Shown here: positions 25,501 to 35,271 of the stretch, piece by piece | Layout: every line of letters begins with the position of its first letter | Numbering within the stretch: position 1 is the stretch's first letter | Translations under genes and position numbers: made by a program | The notes under the pieces: model-generated | Told to the model about the DNA's origin: nothing | The model's database searches: none | What the model saw: the letters and a program-made list of their open reading frames with translations, nothing else | Assembly (NCBI GenBank): GCA_018398765.1 | Contig: JAHBMJ010000609.1 | Span: 55,849 to 119,848, forward strand | Direction: 5' to 3' | Source of the DNA: Chromera velia | Taxonomy: Eukaryota; Sar; Chromeraceae | Length of the DNA: 64,000 bases

Positions 25501-28500
25501 ACGGTTCGGTCGCGTGTGGGTCTTCCGGGTTCGAGTTCGGGTTCTGGAGGTGCCGACGGAGCCGTGGCAGAAGAGGAAGAGGCAGAATGGGAGGTGCACG
25601 CACGTTGCAGCTTCGCGAATCCTTCAGGGTCAGAGGGCGTGGAGTTCGAGAGGGAGCAGGAGGATCTCGTGGGGCTCCGTGCGAGCATGGTGAAGGAAGA
25701 GCAATTTGATGCGAAGGAGATCTACGCGGCTGCATCCCGCCGTGGGTTGAGTTATGGTCCTCGTTTCCAAACGATGCGAGGTCTTTGGCGGGGGGGCACA
25801 GGAGAGAACAAAGAAAAGAAAGAGGAGGAGGCAGTCCTTGCTCTCCTTCAGCTGTCTGGTGATTCTGACTCCGGCAGTGCTGACGTCGACCGATCGTTCC
25901 GTCTGCACCCTGCGCTTCTCGATGGCGCTTTCCAGGCTGCAGGAGCACTGCTGACAAATAGTGAGCAGAGCTCGACTGGCAGCGATGCGATGTCTCGGGT
26001 GATGGTGCCTGTCTCCCTGGAAAGAGCTCTTGTTGGATGCCTGATGGCGACAGAATCAGAGGTGTTTGCACATGTGAAGCTCCTTGAGCATTCCTCAGAT
26101 TCAGCGACATTTTCACTGCGTCTGTGCACGGCCACCGGCCGCACAGTAGCAGAGATAACGAGACTTCAGGTGCGTCCGATCGATCTGAGAAGCCTCTCTG
26201 TTCCTCGGGGGCTTCTCTGGCAGGTGTCCTGGAAGTTCTTGTTCAATGCTGCAAACGGCGTCATGCTGCCATCAGAGACAGCTGACCATGAGGCATCGAC
26301 TCCCCACCCAACACAGAATCTGCTTTTCCTCAGCACCCCACCTCCACTCGTTGAGAAACTATTGCGGAGTCATCCGTCCTCAAAAGTGGTCCCTTTCGGT
26401 GGCATGCCGGACGGTATGAATCTGTTTCGTCTTCTCAGTGATGAACAATGGGCAGAGGTGCTGTATCTGGGGTCTCTCTCAGCTCGTGAATCGAGCAGTG
26501 AAGCATCAGACCCCGCCTCTGTGGTGTGGGAGTGCATTCAAGTACTGCAGGCACTGTCCTCCCCAGAGTGGCCGAAGGACCTCCCGCGACCGCGTGTGCG
26601 GCTTGTGACTGCGGGAAGTCAATTCTTCGACGATGGAAGCACAGTCAGTGAGATTGAGGGAGGTAAAGGTGTGAGCCCGTCCCCCCCGACAGGGTCACTG
26701 GCAGCAGCTCCTGTGCACGCAGGGGTGCTGGGTCTTGCCAGGACTGCAGGTCTGGAGCTGCAGGCGTCGGGGGTGCAGGTGGGGTCTGTGGACGTGGACA
26801 TGTCGAGGGGTGTGGGGGCGGGAGTAGCGGAGCTGGTGCAGATGATTGAATCAGAAGCAAGCCCGATGGAAAGGGCATCTTTGACTCGGTTTGAGTCAGA
26901 GATAGCCCTGAGGAAAGGCAAAGTGTTCGGTGCTCGTCTAATGCCGAGAAAGCCCTTCCAAGATGCGGCTGGGAGTCTGACAGCACAAACGTATCTGATC
27001 ACAGGGGGTCTTGGAGGTCTGGGTCTGGTGGTTGTGAATTGGCTTTTGGATGAAGGTGCGAAGCGTCTGGTGCTGGTGTCGCGGAGGTCCGCGCCTGACG
27101 CAGAGACGGCCGAGCGTCCAGAGATGCGTCGGTTGCAGAGAGCGGCAGCTGAGGGGACGGTGCAGGTGGAGGTGAGATCGTGCGATGTGTCTTCGGCCGA
27201 GAGCTGCGAGCGTCTTCTGGAGGGTGTATGTGGAGCCTCACTGGCAGGCGAGAGTCTGAAGCAGGGTGAGGGTGCTTTCGGTATCGTGCACGCAGCGGGA
27301 GTTCTTGCAGACGCGCAAGTGAAGGATCAGACAGAGGAGGGCGTTCGTCGGGTGTACGCTTCGAAGGTCAGTGAGTGGCTGGGTAGGGGATTGAGAGAGC
27401 GATGTATGCATGGGAAGTGTGAGAGGAAAAATATGTTGCTTGTACATGATCCCTTGTCAATGCATGGTCATTATTTAATTTTCTTTGCCGTCTGCTTGTT
27501 TCCTGCCAGGCTGCCTTTTGTCTCCTTTTGTCTCTCTTGTGCTTGGTGGGTGGATGCATACACAAATACAGATGAATGTTCACTTGCGTATGTGCTTGAC
27601 TGTTTGTAGGCAACCGAAGCCTGGAACCTCCACAGAGCGCTGCAGCATCAGGGACTAGAGGACAGGTTGGAGTCTTTTGTGATGTTCTCTTCTTCGTCCT
27701 CCCTGCTGGGCAACTTCGGGCAGGCCAACTACAGTGCCGCCAACGCCGCTCTGGATGCGCTGGCGGCCTTCCGCGTGCGGGCGGGCCTGCGGGCAGTGAG
27801 CATTCAGTGGGGTCCCTGGGAGGAGCAAGGCATGGCTCCAAGCGTTCTGGGGGCCTACCATCTTGGCGGTCTTGTGGGTCTAAGCAACGAAGTTGGGCTC
27901 CGAGTGCTGGGTGACGTCACGCGTGCGTCACTGTCCTCCGTGACAGTCCCAGTTGTTGGGTGTCAGCAGCTGAAGTGGAAGGCGTTCATGAGACGGTACG
28001 ACGAGCCCCCTCCTTTCTTTGAGGAGGTGCGAAAACTCGTGGTTTCCTCATCCGCTACCGGCCCGTCAGCCGAGGTGCAAAATTTGCTTCGGATGATGTC
28101 TACTGAGCAGCTGAGGGAGCATGTGAGGGGCGTGGCACTTCAGACGATGAGCCAGGTCCTTGGAATGTCACCCTCGAGGTTGCCTCCCCTGGACACGCCC
28201 CTGCAAGAGTTGGGGATTGATTCCCTGGGGGGAGTGGAGATGCGAAACGAGTTACAGGACAGGCTTGGAGTGCGAATTCCCGCAACTGCTGTTTTCGAGA
28301 ACCCAACAATGGAAGGAATGATCGAATTCATCTGCAAACTGCTCAAAGATCAAATCAATGCAGGGACCGGAGAGGGCAGGCCGGCCGAAGAGGATAGAGG
28401 GGAACCAACTGAGGAGTCCCCCTCTCTTCGCCTGCACCGGGCAAGAGAGGCGGCTCACGGTTTCCATCCTCTTGACGACGTTGAGTCTCTGCGCAACGAA

Positions 28501-30291
28501 TTGTCCTTTGACGTCTCTGTTCTGCATCCCCCCACGCCTGCCGTCAGGGTACGGAATGTGCTCCTCACTGGAGTCACTGGGCTTGTGGGCCGATTCCAAC
28601 TTAGCGCTCTTCTTGAATCAAAGGCATGTCCTACAGTCAGAGTGCACTGCCTCGTTCGGGCGCCCGATCAACGGGCGGCAATGCAGCGCGTCAGAGATGC
28701 ACTACGGGAAGCCAAAATTTGGAAACCATCCTACGAATTCCGCATTGTTGCTGTGCCTGGCGACTTCGGCCTTCCTCTCCTGGGTCTCTCCGAAGAAGAC
28801 TTCGACCGTCTGTGCAAGCAGATGGACAAAGTGTACCACACCGGAGCGGATGTGAGCCTGATGGGCTCATACTCCCGCTTGCGAATTCCAAATCTGGTGG
28901 GCGTGAAGGATGTCATCAAGCTCTGCACGACACACAGACTGAAGCCTCTCCACTTCGTTTCCACTCTCGCGATGTGGCCTGCAGTGTTTGCTCTCTTCAG
29001 TCGAGAGTTTGCAGGACGCACAATTCCGGAAGACGGAAGCGTCCCTGACCCTGCGGAGATGCAGAAGCACTTCCCTCCCGATGTTGTTGGATATCCCTGG
29101 ACGAAGATGACGGCTGAGTGGCTTCTCCAGAGAGCCAAGGAGCTCGGCTTGCCAATAGCGATCTACAGGCTCCCGAGTCTGTTTCTCGCATGGGAGTCGG
29201 GATATACGAACACAAGCAAAGGAGACTACGCAGCTGCCCAAGCGATCGCCTCGATCCAGGAAGGCTGCTTCCCCATCGGGGTCTCTGGAGCTCCGTTCAC
29301 TCCAGTGGACACAGTCGCGCAGATGATAGTCAGTCCTTTCGTTCTGTGTTTTGTTCCGTTTGCGGAGAGACGTAACACAAGCACTTAACTGGAAGTCTTT
29401 GGTTTTTGGTTCTTTCTCGTCTTGTCCATTTCATTCTCTCCCTTGATGCATCATCCAGGAAGGGATATCGAGCTTCGTAACGCTTTGTCTCGGATGCCTT
29501 TTCCTACTGCCCTGCCGGACGCTAGTGTTTTCTTTTCGTTCTGTTCTCTGCAACTTTTCTCACCAATAGACATACCTCCCAGATCAGAACTGAGTATGTT
29601 GTTTTGTCCATTTTCTCACTTGCGCAACAAAATGCAGGTCGAGGCTTCCCTTCTCGACAAGCGGCTCCACTGGATGTACCACCTGATGAACACCAGAACG
29701 TTCACAGGGAAGGAACAGGAGAGATGGGCACAGTCCCTCGGGCTGTCTCTGAAGGCAAAGCCGATCGAGGAGTTTGAAGAGGCCATCTTGAAGAGGCAAT
29801 CCGCAATGGCGAAGTTTCTTCCAATGATGCAGGTGGGTCGGTCGGTTGGTCTGCAAATCGGCTGAATGTCCGCTAATCGGATGTCTGTGGTTTTTTGTAG
29901 AACTCTCGACGCCGGCAACAGAGAGCTTGTTTGATTGAAGCACGAGGGAGGCACACCGAGTTGTCAAAGTCGATTGTGTCCATGTGTTTGTTGTGGATAG
30001 TGATTCATTGTCACCTTTTGTGCGTTGGTGAATGAATGCTTGCAGTACTGGCGGCGGTACTGGTTCCACATCGACAAGGAGACGGAGGAACGGAGAGCAC
30101 CTCTACCTGTGATGAACAGGAACATCTTCGAGGACCTCCCGCACATGAGGTGGCCATCTGGGGAGGAGACGCTGACAAACTCGTGAGTGGAAGGAGTGAA
30201 GGACAATTTCCTTTCGTGTTTCTTTCATCTGGTCACTTTCTTCATTCTCTTGTTCTTCTCTTTGTAGCATCGCGCTACATCTACACAAAGA

Positions 30292-30336
<45 letters not shown>

Positions 30337-32680
30337 AGAACCTCTTGGGAATTGACACTGAGTGTACCTGAATGCCTGCCCGGCTCTTCATATCTCTTCC
30401 ATTTCCCGACCCCCTGCATCCATAACTCCATGTCTGTCCCTCTGCCTGCCCGCCTGTCTGTTTCTGCAGATTCATCTACTGTTGCCAGAACCACCTGTAC
30501 CCGTCAAACTCCCTGGCTCTGTCTCTGACCCCCGAGTCAGTGGTGGACAACGCAGCCCGGGGACTGGCGGCCTGTGGAATTGACGGCCCCAGATTGCCCG
30601 AGTGGATCGATACCGCAGACGCAGAAGCTCTCCGTAGGAGCGGGTCCGACTTGGAAGATGCAGACACACTCGAACAGACGCCAAGTTTCATGCCTGCACT
30701 CGCACGTCTCTGTGAGGCAGCGACTGCGGACAAATCGGAAGAGGCCTCGGCAGAGGCTTCTCAAGGCAGCGCCGCCCTTTCTTCTATCAGCCCGGCATTG
30801 AGGTTGAGTTTTCAGGGTCGTTTCTCTCTGTTGACAAAGGCCCGGCAGATGGTCATGAATTTGATGTTCCTTGCAGAGGCAGAGAGAAGGTACCCCGAAA
30901 TCAGGAGCGTCGATGTGGCACCTCCGATTGTGATCATCGGAGTGGCCAGAGTGGCTGGGCAGATTCTCTGCAGAGTTCTGGCTGAGGACCCGCAGAATTG
31001 TGCGCCTGCATTCTGTGAGATGGCAGCTCCATATGGGGCAGACGGAATCTACCTGCAGCTCCTTGATCGTCCGAAAGAGCTTCAGGCGGTTGCACCGAGT
31101 GGGTGTGGGTGGGGGTTTGGTCACAACAGGACGGAGGCCTTGAGGGATCCTCGCACCCGGTTCGCGCGTGAGCAACTCGAATTCATCCACGGTCGGGCCT
31201 CCTCTCGAGACGGGGAGGCAGACTGGCAACGTCTGAAACTTTTCGGCCCCACTCTCGCAGATGAGGTTGGTTAGTCTGTCTGCTCGATGTTGGAGGTCCC
31301 TGAATAGGCTTTTCCCCCATAGATCCATGGAAGAGAAATTCTTTGTCGATTTCACGTTGCAAGTGACGCTCTCTCTTGTCAGACAGGCCACTGTTCTGTT
31401 TTCATTTCTTAAAAGACAAGCCAGACGTTGTTGAGCTTTTGCAATCATTTTGTCGATCAAACTCTTCTTTCATTCCCTTCTCTCGGAGACCTTTGTTTGG
31501 CTCATTTTGCGATTGCAGGACAGCATGATCCTCGATCACTCCTTCAGGACGCTCTCCTTCGCTCTTGCCTTTGGGGTTCCTGAGTATAGGAACTGGTTGA
31601 AGGAGGGTGAGTGCCTCGAGCTACAGAAGGTCTACCGTCTCCACAGACGGTTCCTCCAACATCTGCAGTGGCAGAGGTCTCAGCGAGTGGGGGAGAAGGG
31701 GAGGGCTGGAGGGCCCAAGAAGTCCAAGAGCGTTGTGGCACGGCTGGGCTCCAAGCTCGGCCTTGCGGGAGGAGACACACATGTGTCTGCCTCTGCCTCT
31801 GCAGCAGCGGCTCGGGGTCCAGGAAAACAGGGACCGGAAGGAAAGACAAGAAGAGACCCTTCAGAACTACAGCAGCAGACAGGAGGAGGGGGAGGTCCCC
31901 AGCGGTGGGTTCTGAAGAGTCCCTACCATGCGGCTTCCTTGGGCGCTCTGTTTGAGGAATACCCGGATGCAACTGTCGTCTGTGTGCACAGGTCAGCCGG
32001 CCAAAGGAAAGAGACAAACGAAACATTTAGAATGCCCGGTTTCTTGTTTTGCGCTCTCTTCTGTATGAGTCGGATGTTTTTTGCGTTTTAATGTCTGGAT
32101 CACGCTTCCTAACAATTTTGCATTTACCTCTGCTCTCAGAGATTTGACGGCCGAAGCGACGGAATGGGCGACGACGGCCCTGACACTTCGGCGGGGTCTC
32201 TTCGAAGGAGGGCAGAAGGCGCCGGAGAGCACAGGGAGGGAGGAGCTGGACACGTTGAGACTCCTCGAAGCGTCCCTGCAGAAGTATCGACAATCGCATC
32301 CCGAAAGAAGAGAACAGTTCATCGATGTGGACTTCGAGGACGTCATGAGGAATCCACTCGCAGTGACAGAGAAGATCTACAAACAGCTGAACCTCACCCT
32401 TTCCAAGCGAGCGAAGACGCAGATGGGAGAGTACCTAAGTGAGTTGAGACCATTGAAAGACGAAATCATCAGCAAGAGAGTGGGGGACGGGGACAGTGAG
32501 GAAACACTCTCGAGAGTCCGTCTCTCGAAGGAGATAGTCGCAAATGCATTTTCTGACCTCGACAGTTGGAATCGAAATCAAGAAGAGGGCAGAGAGGGGG
32601 ACGCGAACACAGGGGAGGGCCGTGCCCGTTCCTCTTCAATTCGGGGTTCCTGGTCTCGCATGCTGTCGGGACTCAAGTGA
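17125..32680 (+). CDS. multidomain FAAL-PKS-thioester reductase-sulfotransferase megasynthase, 9 exons
   Basis: Predicted ~4,498-residue type I polyketide/fatty-acid synthase. Exons: 17125-18840, 19176-19529, 19801-27366, 27610-29328, 29638-29832, 30046-30182, 30470-31265, 31519-31991, 32140-32680; GT/AG throughout, and phases sum to one frame ending in TGA. Domain order with approximate residues: FAAL 1-690; ACP1 860-970 (S927); KS1 1004-1443 (C1182, H1317, H1357); ACP2 1489-1580 (S1536); KS2 1610-2040 (C1784, H1919, H1959); AT 2062-2377 (S2165); DH 2463-2820 (H2495, D2731); KR 2830-3336 (Y3253); ACP3 3373-3459 (S3417); NAD(P)-dependent thioester reductase 3528-~3850 (Y3707, K3711); sulfotransferase-like 3920-4435. 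No ER, methyltransferase or thioesterase is visible. Expected role is to adenylate a fatty acid, extend it, and release it reductively. The two halves could be mis-joined only at introns after 29328; the matching phases argue against that. Confidence 0.88.
18841..18950 (+). repeat. (TCTG)n / (CCTG)n microsatellite at the 5' end of intron 1
   Basis: Tetranucleotide repeat on the sense strand that starts exactly at the GT of the splice donor (gtctgtctgtctg) and extends ~110 bp with tctg and cctg variants. A shorter block of the same unit lies near the acceptor of intron 2 (19731-19756). Confidence 0.9.
20311..22470 (+). other. ACP1 and AT-less extension module (KS1-ACP2)
   Basis: ACP1 carries the phosphopantetheine serine in GFDSIAAVEF (S927). 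KS1 has an intact triad: Cys in DSACSSSL (C1182), His in EAHGTGT (H1317) and His in NIGHLEGAAG (H1357). It is followed directly by a ~45-residue linker and ACP2 (GIDSLGAVEF, S1536), with no acyltransferase, reductase or dehydratase between. The extender unit must come from the AT of the next module or from a separate enzyme, or else KS1 does not extend. Confidence 0.85.
22558..28350 (+). other. extension module KS2-AT-DH-KR-ACP3
   Basis: KS2 is intact (C1784 in ETACSASL, H1919, H1959). The AT has GHSLGE (S2165) and a HAFH motif at 2276-2279, the pattern of malonyl-specific ATs. The DH has H2495 in the H-x3-G-x4-P motif DHQVKGKVLMP and D2731 in LLDGAFQ. The KR has TGGLGGLG from residue 3091, and FSSSSSLLG plus QANYSAAN (Y3253) after intron 3. 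The intron at 27367-27609 splits the KR just after the YASK lysine. ACP3 carries GIDSLGGVEM (S3417). Expected chemistry is malonyl extension, ketoreduction and dehydration to an enoyl thioester. Confidence 0.87.
28555..29832 (+). other. thioester reductase release domain
   Basis: An NAD_binding_4-type short-chain dehydrogenase fold follows ACP3. It has the nucleotide loop TGVTGLVG (residues 3532-3539), HTGADVSLMGSYSRLRIPNLVG, an HFVSTLAMW strand with the catalytic Ser/Thr, and Y-x3-K in GYPWTKMTAEWLL (Y3707, K3711), then IYRLPSLF. Exon 5 (29638-29832) adds a helical C-terminal piece. Such domains reduce the ACP-bound thioester to an aldehyde, sometimes on to an alcohol. This replaces the usual thioesterase. 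Confidence 0.82.
30292..30331 (+). repeat. (AC)n microsatellite in a megasynthase intron
   Basis: About 19 AC units, nearly uninterrupted, within the intron 30183-30469 between the reductase and sulfotransferase-like regions. Confidence 0.9.
30540..32480 (+). other. C-terminal sulfotransferase-like domain with altered PAPS loop
   Basis: Residues about 3920-4433 follow the Sulfotransfer_3 layout: a GL-x-D-G helix region, PPIVIIGVARVAGQ (4047-4060), Y-R-N-W-L, HRRFLQHLQW, RWVLKSPYH (K4294, S4295), then EEYPDATVVCVHRD (R4319). The 3'-phosphate-binding half (LKSP...HRD) is conserved. The 5' loop, normally G-x-x-R-[ST]-G-[ST]-T, reads G-V-A-R-V-A-G-Q, so PAPS binding may be lost or changed. A low-complexity Gly/Ser/Ala/Lys insert of ~70 residues separates LQW from the LKSP strand. 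Confidence 0.75.
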
Positions 32681-34323
32681 AAATCAACGGGGGTGGAAGA
32701 AACAACAATGAAAGACGTACAGGGGTGCGGGTGAGGGGTGTCAGGCGATTGAGAACGCCAAAAGGGACGAACCGAATGAAAGAAGAAAAGAAATACAGAA
32801 GTGAAATACCATACTCGGAGCAAACAAAAGCAAAAAATGAAGGAAATGAACGAACAGCAGATGGATGGTCAAAGCAGCTCAAATCTAAATGTGAAGAGAG
32901 AGATTAAAAGCTGGGGAGAGAGAAAATCAGTTCAAAGAGATTCTTGCAGCCCCCCCAAGAGTCTCTCTCAAGACGACGGTCGAGAAGCAAATTAAATTCC
33001 AAAGCGGACGTATGGAATCATGTATTCAGGATCGGCTGTCGTGGATCGAAAATAAGCGTAAATCAAAATGTTTAAAAGCTTAAAAGCATGCAAAAAGTTG
33101 TTTTCCTCGTCTGCCTCACTCCTTTTCCGCTTTAGATCAATCCGAATCGACATCATCTTCTCAGGTGCGTTTCATCTCTATTCTTTTCAATCGATCAATG
33201 TACATAATTGACTGAATCATACGATCCGCTGTCTGGTGGTCTAACAGATTGACACAAGAGCATAAATGATTAACGTTGTGATAAACTAAATTTGATTCAC
33301 TTTGAATATACATTTTAATATTATGTTATACACCAGTATAACAACAGTTTTTATAAGATGACAGTGCCGCATTATTACATACTTGTGGCACTCTTATATG
33401 CCATGAAAACCATACAACTTAAAATAATACTCAATACAGAATAATAACAACCAAAAAAATGGAAACCACCAACAAGACTGATAACAAATTGAAATGATTG
33501 TATGAACATGTTTAAAAACTTACAGTTACTTATTTTTAGAACAAATAGAGGACAAACCGGTATTAAATCGATATCAAACTTCATTTTCATCATATTTATT
33601 GTCACTATTTGCTATCGTTATTAGCATAAAAAGGAGATGACTAGCGTTTGGCGGCAATGCGCAGAGCAGTTCGGTTCTGGACGGACTAGGCTACATCCGC
33701 CTCTGATATATGGGGACGGCGGGACGTAGCATATATAACAAAAATCCCGATCACCATTTTATAAGAGCAGTTCACTTAGATTTCTAATGAATTTGATATA
33801 CCAAAATTTGAACCAATATGGCTTGCGTTATGCCGGATGATACTCTATACATTAACACAATTTTGAAATATAATTCAAATATTTACTAAAGCCGTGATAC
33901 ATGCATGACATAACGTTATAAAATTTATTTTTTTAATTGACAGTTTAAATTTAAAAGAAAATCTTTTAATTTCCTCAGAAAAATTCTTGGTATTTTTTTC
34001 ACATACAAAATGCTTTAAGCTTCAAAAGTTGAAGCTATTGCTTTCTTTGTTCTCAACAATATTTCACTCCAATATCCCAACAATACACCAGATTATGACT
34101 TCTGTGGTAAAGACAAAGGAGTACGACATAGTATGACTTTTGCACGGCCACCAAACCCTGCCTCATCCTTCAGTCGCCGCTGATAGTCGGCACCCGCCCT
34201 CTTTTAAATCTCCCCGGCCGTTAAGGTACAAAACGCACTTGTGACCATTACCAGTATTTGCATGTCTATTACAGTATGCAAGCATCAAACGGATACAGAT
34301 ACGTCTTGCCAGCTTCTGAGCTC
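32681..34323. other. AT-rich spacer with one repeat copy, no supported gene
   Basis: The first ~300 bases are purine-rich and probably include the megasynthase 3' UTR. 32990-34200 is strongly AT-rich, with only short frames. 33680-33760 is a diverged copy of the arm of the inverted-repeat element found at 43902-44392. No RNA gene was recognised. Two convergent genes end on either side, so no promoter is required here. Confidence 0.45.
33680..33760. repeat. single copy of a dispersed repeat arm
   Basis: Contains GGACTAGGCTA-ATCCGCCTCT, ATATATGGGGACG and ATAACAAAAA-TCCC-ATCA in the same order and spacing as both arms at 43902-43985 and, reverse-complemented, 44312-44392. Identity is clearly above chance by eye but was not computed. 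Confidence 0.65.
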
Positions 34324-34708
34324 TCACTGCGCGTTCAGGCAAAACCCCACATGTGCAGCTGAGTGTACAGCTATCTTTGCAACATCCTCGTGTTCAGTAG
34401 CGAGGTTCTTCAATCCGCAATCTGCAGGCAGACATACAAAGGATAAATCTGATATGGGCACTCGAAAGTACTGCAATCGGGGAAACCATTTCACGGGGAA
34501 GCGTGCTTGTCCGCTCATGCGTGCACCCCTGGCGCTAAGCAGATAGAGATGCCCAATCATAGCAAATCGGGGAAAAGCCCGGACCTTTTCTAAACATCTG
34601 CCCCTCCAACGACATTTATCCGATCCAACAAATTTGGAGACAGTCAGACAGACAGACAGACAGACGGACAGGACAGACGGACAGAAACACGGACAGACAG
34701 ACAGACAG

Positions 34709-34742
<34 letters not shown>

Positions 34743-34757
34743 GAGACAGACGGACAG

Positions 34758-34797
<40 letters not shown>

Positions 34798-34827
34798 GGA
34801 CAGACAGACAGACAGACAGACAGACAG

Positions 34828-34900
<73 letters not shown>

Positions 34901-34901
34901 G

Positions 34902-34933
<32 letters not shown>

Positions 34934-34941
34934 GGACGGGC

Positions 34942-34974
<33 letters not shown>

Positions 34975-34975
34975 G

Positions 34976-35022
<47 letters not shown>

Positions 35023-35148
35023 CAGACAGACAGACAGACAGACAGGACAGACAGACAGACAGACAGACAGCCAGACAGACAGGACAGACAGACAGGACAG
35101 ACAGACAGACAGACAGACACACAGACACACAGGACAGACAGACAGGAC

Positions 35149-35179
<31 letters not shown>

Positions 35180-35194
35180 GAGACAGACAGACAG

Positions 35195-35238
<44 letters not shown>

Positions 35239-35239
35239 C

Positions 35240-35271
<32 letters not shown>

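Noticed and set aside
29329-30469. Separate sulfotransferase gene starting inside this interval
   Set aside because: No good ATG with upstream context; three small exons join in phase from the reductase to the sulfotransferase-like part, so one gene is preferred. RNA evidence is still needed.
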